The notes below the pieces were generated by a model. The model worked only from the letters and a program-made list of their open reading frames with translations. It was not told the origin of the DNA and searched no databases. A program made the position numbers and the translations under genes. From positions 3,038,001-3,102,000 of the forward strand of contig NZ_LR880474.1 in the NCBI RefSeq assembly GCF_904066215.1: a stretch of 64,000 bases of DNA. Reading direction: 5' to 3'. Below, one piece after another: positions 51,676 through 60,366 of this stretch; within the stretch, counting starts at the first letter, position 1; each line of letters starts with the position of its first letter. The stretch comes from Microbacterium sp. Nx66 (lineage in GTDB: Bacteria; Actinomycetota; Actinomycetes; Actinomycetales; Microbacteriaceae).

Positions 51676-53177
51676 CAGTCTTCCTCCCCGTGGGCTGCGA
51701 GTTGCATGATCTTCTCCTGGCTGGCTTCCTCGTTGCGGAGCGTCCCGGTGATGCGGCCGTTCGCGAACACGGCGATGCGGTTCGCGACCCGGAGGATCTC
51801 GGGGAGCTCCGACGAGATGACGATGATGGACTTGCCCGCGTCGGCGAGCTGCTGCATGAGGCGGTAGATCTCCTCCTTCGCACCGACGTCGATGCCTCGC
51901 GTCGGCTCGTCGAAGATGAGGATGTCGCAGTCGCGCATCAGCCACCGGGCGATGACGACCTTCTGCTGGTTCCCTCCGGAGAGGAGCTTGACGACCTGGT
52001 TGACCGAGGGGGTCTTCACCCGCAGCTGCTGGACGTATTCCTTGGTGCGGTTCTTCGCCTTGCTGTCGCCCATCCAGCCGATGCCGTTGGCGTAGGAGCC
52101 GAGCGACGCGAGCACGGTGTTGAAGGTCACGTCCTGCTCGAGCATGAGGCCGAGCAGCTTGCGATCCTCGGAGAGGTAGCCGACGCCGTGCTTGACCGCG
52201 TCCGCGGGCTGCGCGATGCGGACGGTGCGCCCGCCGATCGTGATCGTGCCGCCGTCGCGGTGGTCGGCGCCGATCACGGCCCGTGCGGTCTCGGTGCGTC
52301 CGGCGCCCATGAGGCCGGCGAATCCGAGGATCTCGCCCTTGTGCAGCTGGAACGACACGTCCTTGAGGAGCTTCCGCGTGGAGAGCCCCTGCACGTCGAG
52401 CACGATGGGGTCGTTGAGATGCTCCCGCGCCTGCGGACGCGTGCCCTCGTCGATCACGCGGCCGACCATCATCTCGATGATCGTCGGAATCGTGATCTCG
52501 GACTTGTCGAGTGATCCGATGTATGTGCCGTCGCGGAGCACGGTCACGCGGTCGGCGAGGCGGCGCAACTCGTCCATGCGGTGCGAGATGTAGACGATGC
52601 CGGTGCCCCGCGCCTTGAGCTGCTCGATGAGGACGAAGAGGGTCTCGACCTCGCTGTCGGTGAGGGCCGACGTCGGCTCGTCCATGATGAGGACCTTGGC
52701 GTTGAAGGACAGCGCCTTGGCGATCTCGACCATCTGCTGCTCGGCCACCGTCAGCTCTCCCACGCGCTGGCGGGGGTCGAGGTGGATGTCCAGGCGCTGC
52801 AGCAGCTCGGCCGTCTGCCGGTTGAGCTTCCGCTCCGACAAGAACGGGCCCGTCGTGGGCTCGCGGCCGACGTAGATGTTCTGCGCGACCGTGAGGTCGG
52901 GCATCAGGTTGAGCTCCTGGTGGATGATCGTGATCCCCAGCTCCTGCGCCTGCAGCGGGCTGGTGAGCTCGACCTCCTGCCCCTCGAACGTGATCGTGCC
53001 CTCGTCCTTGGTGTAGATCCCGGAGAGGATCTTCATCAGGGTGGACTTGCCGGCACCGTTCTCACCCACGAGGACGAGCACCTCGCCGGCGCGCACCTCG
53101 AGATGCACGTCCTTCAGCGCCTGGACACCGGGGAATCCCTTGCTGATCCCCTCGACCCTCAGGATGGGTCCACTCAT
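51675..53177 (-). CDS. Ribose-type sugar ABC transporter ATPase (two NBDs)
   Basis: A 500-residue double ATPase. NBD1 has Walker A LVGENGAGKST, a degenerate signature LTVAEQQMVEIAKAL and Walker B VLIMDEPTSAL. NBD2 has a degenerate Walker A (GLMGAGRTETARAV), signature LSGGNQQKVVIARWL and Walker B ILIFDEPTRGID. This asymmetry is normal for RbsA/MglA proteins. It heads the three-gene operon. A promoter and an ACATCGGATCA site lie 60-100 bases upstream. Confidence 0.95.
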   Translation of the reverse strand: MSGPILRVEGISKGFPGVQALKDVHLEVRAGEVLVLVGENGAGKSTLMKILSGIYTKDEGTITFEGQEVELTSPLQAQELGITIIHQELNLMPDLTVAQNIYVGREPTTGPFLSERKLNRQTAELLQRLDIHLDPRQRVGELTVAEQQMVEIAKALSFNAKVLIMDEPTSALTDSEVETLFVLIEQLKARGTGIVYISHRMDELRRLADRVTVLRDGTYIGSLDKSEITIPTIIEMMVGRVIDEGTRPQAREHLNDPIVLDVQGLSTRKLLKDVSFQLHKGEILGFAGLMGAGRTETARAVIGADHRDGGTITIGGRTVRIAQPADAVKHGVGYLSEDRKLLGLMLEQDVTFNTVLASLGSYANGIGWMGDSKAKNRTKEYVQQLRVKTPSVNQVVKLLSGGNQQKVVIARWLMRDCDILIFDEPTRGIDVGAKEEIYRLMQQLADAGKSIIVISSELPEILRVANRIAVFANGRITGTLRNEEASQEKIMQLAAHGEED

Positions 53178-53235
53178 GCGCTCACCTGCTTCCTTGAAGG
53201 TTCTGTCGCGATTTCGGCGGACCGTTCCGCCGTAA

Positions 53236-53276
53236 ACATCGGATCAATTCTGCGTCCTGCACCCGGGTCAGTGCAA
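53236..53276 (-). promoter_or_regulatory. Importer operon promoter with FadR-type operator
   Basis: On the minus strand TTGCAC (53276-53271) and CAGAAT (53252-53247) are 18 bases apart; directly downstream, around the start point, is ACATCGGATCA (53236-53246), close to ACATCCGATGT at the fucose-pathway promoters. Further upstream, GTATCTAA is repeated twice with a ten-base period (53280-53297), perhaps a second factor's site. Confidence 0.55.
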
Positions 53277-53355
53277 GTTGTATCTAAATGTATCTAACGA
53301 TCGGCGGCGGGGGAAGACCTGTAATAACATCTTGATCTCGAAGCGCCCGCGGGTC

Positions 53356-54225
53356 TCAGTGGAGGCGGATGGAGTCGACCGCCACGAGCTTGTCGCGGAT
53401 GTAGGCGTTCGCGTGCGCCCCGAGTTCGTCGTTGTCCGTCCAGAGGTTGCGCCAGATGCCGAGCATGCGGCTGAGGTCAGGCGCGACCACGGCCGAGGAG
53501 AACGACTCGAACACGATGGGGCCGTCGTAGCCGATGCGTCCGAGCGCCTTGAAGAACGTGTCGAAGTCGACCGTCCCGGTGCCGAGATAGCCGCGGTGGC
53601 TCTCGCCGATGTGCACGTACCGCAGGGCCGGGGCCGCATCGAGCACCGGCGCGAACATATCCGACTCCTCGATGTTCATGTGGTACGTGTCCAGGTGGAT
53701 GCCGAGGTTCGGACGGTCGACCTCAGCGAGGTACGCCAGCGCCTGCCGCGCGGTGTTCAGCACGTTGGTCTCGTAGCGGTTGACGACCTCGAGCGAGACG
53801 GAGACTCCCCGCTCGGCGGCGTGGTCGGCCACTCGGGCGATGGTCCGACGGCTCGAGGCGAGACCCTCGGGCGTGACCGGATCCATGTACTTCTTCATCG
53901 CGCTGTAGATCACCCCGCAGAAGTGCGTACCGCCGAGCTCGGCGAGCACGTCGACCGCGCGGAGCAGGAGCGCCTCGCCCGCGGCCACCACGGCGGGGTC
54001 ACCGCTGGTGATGTCGGTCTCGTCGGAGAGCCCGAGCGAGGCGCTGACCGCGAGTCCATGCTCCGCGAGGGCGGCCTTCGCGGCGGCGACGTCGAACGAG
54101 AACGGATCCATCAGCGGGAACTCGATGAGGTCGAAGCCCGCCTGCTTCGTCTTCTCGACCGCGAGCCGGATGCCGTCCGCGTCGAAGGTCCCCGTCCAGA
54201 CGAGTCCGTGGCAGCCGATGTTCAT
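53356..54225 (-). CDS. Sugar 3-epimerase-type TIM-barrel protein
   Basis: A 289-residue AP-endonuclease-2-fold protein. VSLEVVNRYETNVLNTARQA and NLGIHLDTYHMNIEESDM hold the catalytic glutamate and metal ligands of D-tagatose/D-psicose 3-epimerases; a later glutamate is in IVFESFSS. It would interconvert ketoses at C3. It is divergent from a LacI regulator, with two shared palindromic operators between them. The exact sugar is not clear; a ketose reached from the imported sugar is likely. Confidence 0.87.
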   Translation of the reverse strand: MNIGCHGLVWTGTFDADGIRLAVEKTKQAGFDLIEFPLMDPFSFDVAAAKAALAEHGLAVSASLGLSDETDITSGDPAVVAAGEALLLRAVDVLAELGGTHFCGVIYSAMKKYMDPVTPEGLASSRRTIARVADHAAERGVSVSLEVVNRYETNVLNTARQALAYLAEVDRPNLGIHLDTYHMNIEESDMFAPVLDAAPALRYVHIGESHRGYLGTGTVDFDTFFKALGRIGYDGPIVFESFSSAVVAPDLSRMLGIWRNLWTDNDELGAHANAYIRDKLVAVDSIRLH

Positions 54226-54264
54226 GAGCGCTCCTCCGGCGGGTGTCCGGCACCGTCGCCGCGC

Positions 54265-54354
54265 GGACTTGGCACGTTACAAGTCCGGTGTGCGAGTCAC
54301 GCTACGTCTCCGTCGACCGGGGTGTCAAGAACTTTCTTGGCACGTTACAAGTCC
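54265..54354. promoter_or_regulatory. Divergent promoters and twin LacI operators
   Basis: GGACTTG...CAAGTCC arms around GCACGTTA form a 22-bp palindrome at 54265-54286; CTTGGCACGTTACAAGTCC recurs at 54336-54354, 68 bases on. On the minus strand TTGACA (54328-54323) and TAGCGT (54304-54299) form the epimerase promoter. On the plus strand TTGGCA (54338) and TAGCCT (54360) form that of the LacI gene, overlapped by site 2. The spacing suits looping by a tetramer. Confidence 0.75.
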
Positions 54355-54413
54355 TCCGCTAGCCTGGGCCTCATCCGGCCGCACACCGACGGCCCCACCG
54401 CCGAAGGAGACCC

Positions 54414-55415
54414 ATGTCCGCGAGCGTGAAGGACGTCGCGGCTCTCGCGGGGGTCTCGGCATCGACCGTGTCGAACTACCTCAATCACCCGCACGTCCTC
54501 GGCGCCGCCAGCCGCGAGCGGGTGCGCGCCGCGATCGCCGAGCTCGGCTTCGTGCCGAACGAGTCGGCTCGCCAGCTCCGCGCGGGATCGAGCAAGGCCC
54601 TCGCCCTCATCCTCCTCGACGCCTGGCTGCCGTACTTCAACGACCTCTCCCGCGGCGTCGACGACGTGGCGCGGGAGGGCGGCTGGTCGCTCTTCTTCAG
54701 CGACAGCGCCCGCGACGTCGCCCGCGAGGAGCAGAACATCGACATGTTCGAGGCCCACCGGGTGCAGGGCATCATCATCTATCCGCGCGGCGATGTCGTG
54801 CCGCGGCTGGAGCAACTCGCGACCCGCGGGATCCGCTCGGTGGTCGTCGGCCCCATCCGGGATTCGCCCTCCGTCGCCGCGGTCACCTTCGACGACCGCG
54901 GCGGAGGACGGCTGGCCGGCGAGCACCTGCTGTCCCTCGGCCGACGCCGCATCCTCTTCCTCGGAGCCCCGACGGTCAGCCAATCGAACGACCGCCTCGC
55001 CGGCCTGCGCGATGCGGTGGCGGGCACGGACGTCCGCGTCTCCGTCCTCGACGTCGAGCATCTGGCGACCGAGGACGGCCTCCGCGCCGGGGCAGGCCTC
55101 GTCGAGCTCCCGGCGGAAGAGCGCCCGGACGCGGTCTTCGCCGCGAACGACGGGGTGGCCCTCGGGGTGCTGACACAGCTGCTCCGCCACGGCATCCGGG
55201 TGCCGGAGGAGATCGCCCTCGTCGGCTTCGACGACGTGGCCGCCGCACACCAGGGCGTGGTGCCGCTGACGAGCGTGCGGCAGCCCGGCTACGAGATCGG
55301 CCGCGCCGCCGGGGCCGCGCTGCTGCAACTCCTCGCCGATCCGACCGCTCCCCCGCCGGCGCCGACGCCGTTCCCGGCCGAGCTCATCGTGCGGGAGTCC
55401 ACCGTCGGGCGGTGA
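54414..55415 (+). CDS. LacI-family regulator
   Basis: A complete 333-residue LacI regulator. The helix-turn-helix VKDVAALAGVSASTVSNYLN is at residues 5-24, with the hinge segment NESARQLRAG, and the sensor domain ends in LVGFDDVAAAHQGVVPLTSV. It probably binds the two CTTGGCACGTTACAAG sites upstream, controlling itself and the divergent epimerase. A repeat element begins eight bases after the stop. Confidence 0.93.
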   Translation: MSASVKDVAALAGVSASTVSNYLNHPHVLGAASRERVRAAIAELGFVPNESARQLRAGSSKALALILLDAWLPYFNDLSRGVDDVAREGGWSLFFSDSARDVAREEQNIDMFEAHRVQGIIIYPRGDVVPRLEQLATRGIRSVVVGPIRDSPSVAAVTFDDRGGGRLAGEHLLSLGRRRILFLGAPTVSQSNDRLAGLRDAVAGTDVRVSVLDVEHLATEDGLRAGAGLVELPAEERPDAVFAANDGVALGVLTQLLRHGIRVPEEIALVGFDDVAAAHQGVVPLTSVRQPGYEIGRAAGAALLQLLADPTAPPPAPTPFPAELIVRESTVGR

Positions 55416-55422
55416 ACCCGGC

Positions 55423-55507
55423 GTTCACAACTCAGGAGAAGAGCGCGGCTCCGCGTCGAAACGGCCCGTCCAGCCGCTTTCGCCGACGCAGCTCCTGAGT
55501 TGTGAAC
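55423..55507. repeat. 85-bp inverted-repeat element, copy 3
   Basis: GTTCACAACTCAGGAG (55423-55438) and exact complement CTCCTGAGTTGTGAAC (55492-55507) flank a 53-bp core. It lies between converging genes (LacI, plus; fucU-like, minus), the same setting as copy 1, with only a few bases to each stop codon. Confidence 0.9.
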
Positions 55508-55511
55508 GGAG

Positions 55512-55931
55512 TCAGGCCGAGGGGTGGCCGACCACGCCCTTCCGGAGCAGTGCGTTGCCGTACTTCCGCGTCTCCCCCGTGCGCACCATCAGGTACGCCT
55601 CCTTCGCGACCTCGTAGTACGCGAAGCGCTCGACGAAGCGCGTGGTGTCGAGCTCCGTACCCGCCGCGGCCATGAGCTCGCGTTGCACATCCAGCACATC
55701 GCCGTCGGCCGAGGTCATCAGGTCGATGCCGGGCGCGTCGTCGAGCGGCAGCACGCTGCGGATGGCCGCGACGACCTCCGGCGTCGTGGTCCCGGGAAGG
55801 TCGACCACCCGTGCGCCCAGTCCCCACGCCGGGAAGTGCGCGTCGGCGACGACCACGGCATCGGAGTGCCCCATCCGGTCGAGATGCAGCAGCAGCTCCC
55901 CGGTCAGCAGCGGGTGGATTCCTTCGAGCAC
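55512..55931 (-). CDS. L-fucose mutarotase (RbsD/FucU family)
   Basis: A 139-residue RbsD/FucU protein: LEGIHPLLTGELLLHLDRMG with the catalytic-type histidine, then HSDAVVVADAHFPAWGLGAR and a C-terminal ERFAYYEVAKEAYLMVRTGE typical of FucU. It interconverts anomers of L-fucose for the dehydrogenase encoded next to it. The start is GTG 55931, with AGAGGAG upstream; the frame is open further but is a shadow of the reductase gene. Confidence 0.88.
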   Translation of the reverse strand: MLEGIHPLLTGELLLHLDRMGHSDAVVVADAHFPAWGLGARVVDLPGTTTPEVVAAIRSVLPLDDAPGIDLMTSADGDVLDVQRELMAAAGTELDTTRFVERFAYYEVAKEAYLMVRTGETRKYGNALLRKGVVGHPSA

Positions 55932-55956
55932 GGCGGCTCCTCTCGGTGGACGGGGG

Positions 55957-56925
55957 TCAGGAGGCGGGGATGAGGCCCTCGGCCGCGAGGTTCTCCCACA
56001 GGGCCGACGGGATCTCCAGGGCAGCGTACTCGGCGTTCTGCCGGAGCTGCGCCGGACGGCTGCCCCCGACGACCACCGAGCGCACCACGTCAGACTGCAG
56101 CGGGAACCGGATCGCCGCGGCCGGCAGGGGCACATCGTGATCGGCGCACACCGCGGCGATGCGCACGAGGCGGTCCCACAGCTCGTCGGGGAGCTGCCCG
56201 TACTCGTAGCGGCCATCGCGTCGCGGCTCGTTCGAGGCGAGCAGGCCGGAGTTGAACACCGACGCCGCGACGATCCCGGTCCCGGTCTCGCGGCACGCGG
56301 GCAGCACGTCGACCGCGGCGGGCTGCTCCAGCAGCGTGTACCGACCGGCCACCATCACGAGGTCGAGGTCGGCCGAACGCACCGATGCCGCGAGGGCGTC
56401 CGACACCATCGAGCCGATGCCGATCGCGGTCACCTCACCGTCGGCGCGCAACTGCTCCAGGGCGGGAAGGGCCTCGGCGAGCGCGAGGTCGAGGTCGTGC
56501 CGCTCCGGGTCGTGCAGGTAGAGGAGGTCGATGCGCTCGACGCCCAGGCGCTCGCGCGACTCCTCCAGGCTCGTCCGGATGCCGTCCGCCGAGAAGTCCC
56601 ACACGCGCCGGAGATCGTCCGGCACGTGGAAGTCGTTGGCGGTGTCGAGGCCGCCGGCGTGGTCCGGGTTCGGGCGCAGCAGACGGCCGACCTTGGTCGA
56701 GAGCACGTACTCGTCGCGGGGCTTGGTCTGCAGGAAGGCTCCGAGGCGGCGCTCGGACAGCCCGAGGCCGTAGTGCGGAGCGGTGTCGTAGAAGCGGATG
56801 CCGCTCTCCCACGCCGCGTCCAGCACCGCCCACGCGTCGTCGTCGGACAGCTCACGGAAGAGGTTGCCGACGTTCGCGGCACCGTAGCCGAGGGTCGGGA
56901 CGGTCAGACGCTCAGGCGTGGACAT
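55957..56925 (-). CDS. L-fucose dehydrogenase-like aldo/keto reductase
   Basis: A 322-residue aldo/keto reductase. The catalytic residues lie in [18 protein letters not shown] (Asp, Tyr), [10 protein letters not shown] (Lys) and [10 protein letters not shown] (His). Its type oxidises D-threo-aldoses such as L-fucose to the 1,5-lactone with NAD(P). It overlaps the end of the fuconate dehydratase gene by 14 bases, and the mutarotase gene follows. A relative is at 25108-26052. Confidence 0.88.
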   Translation of the reverse strand: MSTPERLTVPTLGYGAANVGNLFRELSDDDAWAVLDAAWESGIRFYDTAPHYGLGLSERRLGAFLQTKPRDEYVLSTKVGRLLRPNPDHAGGLDTANDFHVPDDLRRVWDFSADGIRTSLEESRERLGVERIDLLYLHDPERHDLDLALAEALPALEQLRADGEVTAIGIGSMVSDALAASVRSADLDLVMVAGRYTLLEQPAAVDVLPACRETGTGIVAASVFNSGLLASNEPRRDGRYEYGQLPDELWDRLVRIAAVCADHDVPLPAAAIRFPLQSDVVRSVVVGGSRPAQLRQNAEYAALEIPSALWENLAAEGLIPAS

Positions 56926-58207
56926 GCGCACCCGTCCAGGTGTACTCCGCGATGCTGTCGGCCTTCATCTCCATGCCCGTACCCGGCGCGGTCGGAGCCA
57001 TGTAGGAGCCGCCCTGGATGTCGGTCGGCACGACGAAGTGCTCGTGCAGGTGGTCGACGAACTCGATCAGGCGGCCTTCGCGAGTGCCGGAGACGGCGAC
57101 GAAGTCGAACATCGACAGGTGCTGCACGGCCTCGCACAGCCCCACGCCGCCGGCATGCGGACACACCGGCACGGCGAACTTCGCCGCGAGCAGCAGGTTG
57201 GCGATGTTCTCGTTCACTCCCGCGACGCGGACGGCGTCGATCTGCATGACCGAGATCGCGTCGGCCTGCAGGAGCTGCTTGAAGATCATCCGGTTCTGCG
57301 CGTGCTCACCGGTGGCGACACGGATGGGCGCGACGCCGCGGGCGATCTCCGCGTGCCCGAGGATGTCGTCGGGGCTGGTGGGCTCCTCGATCCATGCGGG
57401 GTGGAACTCGGCGAGCGCGTTCACCCACTCGATCGCCTCGGAGACCTCCCAGCGCTGGTTCGCGTCGATCGCGATGGGGAAGTCCGGGCCGCACACCTCC
57501 CGGGCCTTCCGGAAGCGGCGGATGTCGTCGTCGAGGTCGGCGCCGACCTTGAGCTTGATCTGCGTGAATCCGTCGGCCATGGCCTCGCGGGCGAGGCGCT
57601 CGAGCTTCTCGTCGGAGTAGCCGAGCCAGCCGGGGCTGGTCGTGTAGCCGGGGTAGCCGGTGGCGAGGAGCTGCTGCTCGCGCTCGGCCCGGCCGGGCTC
57701 CGCCGTGCGCAGGATCTCCAGCGCCTCCTCGCGGGTGAGGGCGTTGGTGAGGTAGCGGAAGTCGACGAGGTCGACGAGCTCCTCCGGGGTCATCCGGGCG
57801 AGGAGCTGCCAGAGCGGCAGGCCCGCGCGCTTGGCCTTGATGTCCCACAGCGCGTTGATGACGGCGCCGATGGCCATGTGCATGACGCCCTTCTCCGGCC
57901 CCAGCCAGCGGAGCTGCGAGTCGCCGATGATCTCGCGGAACGTGCCGCCCATGTCATCGAGCAGCGGTTCGATCTCCCGCCCGACGAGGTGTCCGGCGAG
58001 CGCGTCGATGGCCGCGACCTGCACGTCGTTGCCGCGGCCGATCGTGAAGACGAAGGCGTGCCCCTCGATGCCGTCGGCGGCGTCCGTGCGGACGATGACG
58101 TACGCGGCGGAGTAGTCGGGGTCCGGGTTCATCGCGTCGGAGCCGTCGAGGCTCAGCGACGTGGGGAAGCGGATGTCGGTGGTGTCGAGGGCGACGATAC
58201 GGCTCAC
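56912..58207 (-). CDS. L-fuconate dehydratase (enolase superfamily)
   Basis: A 431-residue enzyme that closely follows known L-fuconate dehydratases: [20 protein letters not shown] and [16 protein letters not shown] at the start, the KxK motif [12 protein letters not shown], metal ligands in [18 protein letters not shown] and ATGEHAQN, and the histidine in CPHAGGVGL. It removes water from L-fuconate to give 2-keto-3-deoxy-L-fuconate. The GTG at 58207 (MSRIVALD) has GGAGAGGA before it; an upstream ATG is less likely because the ribosome site would fall within it. Confidence 0.92.
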   Translation of the reverse strand: MSRIVALDTTDIRFPTSLSLDGSDAMNPDPDYSAAYVIVRTDAADGIEGHAFVFTIGRGNDVQVAAIDALAGHLVGREIEPLLDDMGGTFREIIGDSQLRWLGPEKGVMHMAIGAVINALWDIKAKRAGLPLWQLLARMTPEELVDLVDFRYLTNALTREEALEILRTAEPGRAEREQQLLATGYPGYTTSPGWLGYSDEKLERLAREAMADGFTQIKLKVGADLDDDIRRFRKAREVCGPDFPIAIDANQRWEVSEAIEWVNALAEFHPAWIEEPTSPDDILGHAEIARGVAPIRVATGEHAQNRMIFKQLLQADAISVMQIDAVRVAGVNENIANLLLAAKFAVPVCPHAGGVGLCEAVQHLSMFDFVAVSGTREGRLIEFVDHLHEHFVVPTDIQGGSYMAPTAPGTGMEMKADSIAEYTWTGAHVHA

Positions 58208-58250
58208 GGGGTTCCTCTCCATGCGCGGGTCGTTCTTCCGCGCGGATCTC

Positions 58251-58284
58251 TTGGAGTGTAAACATCCGATGTCTATACTGTCAA
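58251..58284. promoter_or_regulatory. Fully overlapping divergent promoters with one central operator
   Basis: Plus strand: TTGGAG (58251-58256), 17 bases, TATACT (58274-58279), toward the FAH hydrolase. Minus strand: TTGACA (58284-58279), 17 bases, TTACAC (58261-58256), toward the fuconate dehydratase. Both spacers contain the same palindrome ACATCCGATGT (58262-58272), so one bound repressor would shut both operons. Confidence 0.8.
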
Positions 58285-58330
58285 CGAGACCGGCCGCTGA
58301 GCAGCGGCCTCCCGAACGATCAGGAGAATC

Positions 58331-59191
58331 ATGAAGTTCGCGCGGCTCGGCACCCCGGGGGCGGAGATCCCCGTCCTCCTGGAGGGTGACCGCTACCTCG
58401 ACCTCCGCCCGGTGACATCCGATGTCAACGGCGACTTCCTTGCGGGAGACTTCGTCGCCCGCGTCGCCGCCGCCCGCGACGCCGGGGAGCTCCCCGAGCT
58501 GCCGGACGCCGCGACGATGCGCATCGGCGCCCCGATCGCCCGCCCGAGCGCGGTGATCTGCATCGGGATGAACTACGCCGCGCACGCCGCGGAGTCGGGG
58601 TCGGAGCCGCCGACCATCCCCATCATCTTCCTCAAGACGCCCAACACGGTCGTCGGCCCCAACGACGCGGTGACGATCCCGCGCGGGAGCGAGAAGACCG
58701 ACTGGGAGGTCGAGCTCGGCATCGTCATCGGCGCCCGCACCGCCTACCTCGACTCCCCGGAGGAGTCGATGGCGCACGTGGCCGGCTTCGTCGCCGCGAA
58801 CGACGTGTCGGAACGGGACTTCCAGATGGCGGTGTCCGGCGGGCAGTGGTCGAAGGGCAAGATCGCCTTCGGCTTCAATCCCACGGGTCCCTGGCTGGTC
58901 ACCCCGGACGAGGTGGACCATCAGGCGCTCGGCCTCCGCAGCTTCGTGAACGGCGAGCCGCGGCAGGACTCGAACACGAGCGACATGATCTTCACGGTCG
59001 AGCAGATCGTGCACCACCTGTCGCAGTACGTGACGCTCGAGCCCGGTGACCTGATCCTCACCGGCACCCCGCAGGGCGTGGCCCTGTCCGGCACGTACCC
59101 CTACCTGGCGGCGGGCGACGTGGTGGAGATCGAGATCGACAGCCTCGGACGCCAGCGCCAGGACTTCATCGCATGGGAGGCAGAGAAGTGA
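58331..59191 (+). CDS. Fumarylacetoacetate-hydrolase-family enzyme, probable 2,4-diketo-3-deoxy-L-fuconate hydrolase
   Basis: A 286-residue FAH-family protein with [15 protein letters not shown], then [17 protein letters not shown] (metal-binding glutamates) and [20 protein letters not shown], then [19 protein letters not shown]. In L-fucose clusters this enzyme splits the diketo acid to pyruvate and lactate. AGGAG lies five bases before the ATG. It is coupled to the SDR gene (GTGA overlap). A perfect operator palindrome lies within its 5' coding part. Confidence 0.9.
   Translation: MKFARLGTPGAEIPVLLEGDRYLDLRPVTSDVNGDFLAGDFVARVAAARDAGELPELPDAATMRIGAPIARPSAVICIGMNYAAHAAESGSEPPTIPIIFLKTPNTVVGPNDAVTIPRGSEKTDWEVELGIVIGARTAYLDSPEESMAHVAGFVAANDVSERDFQMAVSGGQWSKGKIAFGFNPTGPWLVTPDEVDHQALGLRSFVNGEPRQDSNTSDMIFTVEQIVHHLSQYVTLEPGDLILTGTPQGVALSGTYPYLAAGDVVEIEIDSLGRQRQDFIAWEAEK
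58414..58426. promoter_or_regulatory. Intragenic operator palindrome in the FAH hydrolase gene
   Basis: GACATCCGATGTC is a perfect 13-bp palindrome about 150 bases downstream of the divergent promoter operator and identical to its ACATCCGATGT core. It encodes part of VTSDVNG. It may act as an auxiliary site for DNA looping. Confidence 0.6.
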
Positions 59192-59955
59192 CCCTTCGAA
59201 CTCAGGGAACCGACGCGGAAGGCCTCGTGGCCATCGTCACCGGAGGAGCCTCCGGCATCGGCGCGGCGATCGCCGACCGTCTGCATGCGGATGGGGTCAC
59301 CGTCGCGGTCCTCGATCGTGACACCACGCACGCCGACGAGCGGTTCGCCGCGTTCACCGCCGACGTCTCCGACCGCGCGAGCGTGGACGCCGCCGTCGCC
59401 GCCGTCGCCGAGCGCTTCGGCCGCATCGACATCGTCGTCAACAACGCCGGCGTCGGCGCACAGGGCGACATCGCCGCGAACGACGACGACGAGTGGGCGC
59501 GCGTCCTCTCCATCAACGTCACGGGCATCGCTCGGGTGACGTCGGCGGCACTGCCGTGGCTGCGGAAGTCCCCCGCCGCCGCCGTATGCAACACGGCCTC
59601 GATCGCCTCGACCACCGGGCTCCCGCAGCGGGCGCTGTACTCCGCGTCGAAGGGGGCCGTGTCGGCGCTGACTCGCGCGATGGCCGCCGATCATCTGCGC
59701 GAGGGCATCCGCGTCAATGCGGTCAACCCCGGCACGGCGGACACGCCGTGGGTCGGACGACTGCTCGACTCCGCGGCCGACCCCGCCGCCGAGCGGGCCG
59801 CGTTGGAGGCACGACAGCCCCACGGACGACTCGTGAGCCCCGACGAGGTCGCCGCCGCGGTGGCCTACCTCGTGAGTCCCGCCGCGGGCTCCACCACGGG
59901 CACCTTCATCGAGGTCGACGGGGGGATGGCGCAGCTCCGCCTCCGCCCCGAGTGA
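59188..59955 (+). CDS. SDR-family 2-keto-3-deoxy-L-fuconate dehydrogenase
   Basis: A 255-residue short-chain dehydrogenase. The cofactor site is [17 protein letters not shown], the structural NNAG is in [12 protein letters not shown] and the catalytic Tyr-Lys in [13 protein letters not shown]. In the L-fucose route it oxidises 2-keto-3-deoxy-L-fuconate at C4. GTG 59188 overlaps the FAH stop and has GGGAGG seven bases upstream; a longer start at 59173 would remove that spacing. A terminator follows the gene. Confidence 0.9.
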   Translation: MTLRTQGTDAEGLVAIVTGGASGIGAAIADRLHADGVTVAVLDRDTTHADERFAAFTADVSDRASVDAAVAAVAERFGRIDIVVNNAGVGAQGDIAANDDDEWARVLSINVTGIARVTSAALPWLRKSPAAAVCNTASIASTTGLPQRALYSASKGAVSALTRAMAADHLREGIRVNAVNPGTADTPWVGRLLDSAADPAAERAALEARQPHGRLVSPDEVAAAVAYLVSPAAGSTTGTFIEVDGGMAQLRLRPE

Positions 59956-59968
59956 CTCGATCCTCCCG

Positions 59969-60003
59969 ACGGCCCGGTGTCTCCCCGCGAGACCCCGGGC
60001 CGT
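59969..60003 (+). terminator. Terminator-like hairpin after the SDR gene
   Basis: A 15-bp stem with one mismatch (ACGGCCCGGTGTCTC with GAGACCCCGGGCCGT) and a five-base loop, followed by TCTCGTCCC. It starts 13 bases after the stop of the FAH-SDR operon. Confidence 0.75.
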
Positions 60004-60026
60004 TCTCGTCCCGTCCCGCCCCAGCC

Positions 60027-60240
60027 GGGATCAATTCCGCTCCCTCCTCCCGCCCCGCACGCCCCTTTCTGATCCCGCACACGGCACGCTTCCCGACCGC
60101 CCCCGCCGTTCGGGATCAGAACCGCTCCTCCGCCCCGCCCCGCAGGCCCCCTTCTGATCCCGCACACGGGCATCCGCGCCGGCGAGATCAGAATCGCTCC
60201 CCGGGCCCGCTGCCGCGGACCGTTTCCCATCCCGCACGCC
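60027..60240. repeat. Three tandem palindromic units at a convergent junction
   Basis: GGGATCA...TGATCCC (60027-60076), GGGATCAGAA...TTCTGATCCC (60112-60161) and a decayed GAGATCAGAA...CATCCC unit (60184-60233) stand in a row; the first two are each followed by GCACACGG and the third by GCACGCC. Units start 85 and 72 bases apart. They fill most of the 411-base gap between the SDR gene (plus) and the lactonase gene (minus). No gene was seen here. Confidence 0.8.
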
Positions 60241-60337
60241 ACGAGGCGCCCAGGAGGGACGACCGTGAGCGGTACGGCACCCATCCGGCCGGGGTCAGAA
60301 GCGGGCCTGGACGGGGCTCCGAAGGTGGCATATTGCA

Positions 60338-60358
60338 TCCGCCCCGCGAAGGGGCGGA
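60338..60358 (-). terminator. Short terminator hairpin after the lactonase gene
   Basis: TCCGCCCC and GGGGCGGA pair perfectly around a five-base loop, eight bases after the lactonase stop on the minus strand. No T-run follows. Confidence 0.55.
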
Positions 60359-60366
60359 GGAGGGGG

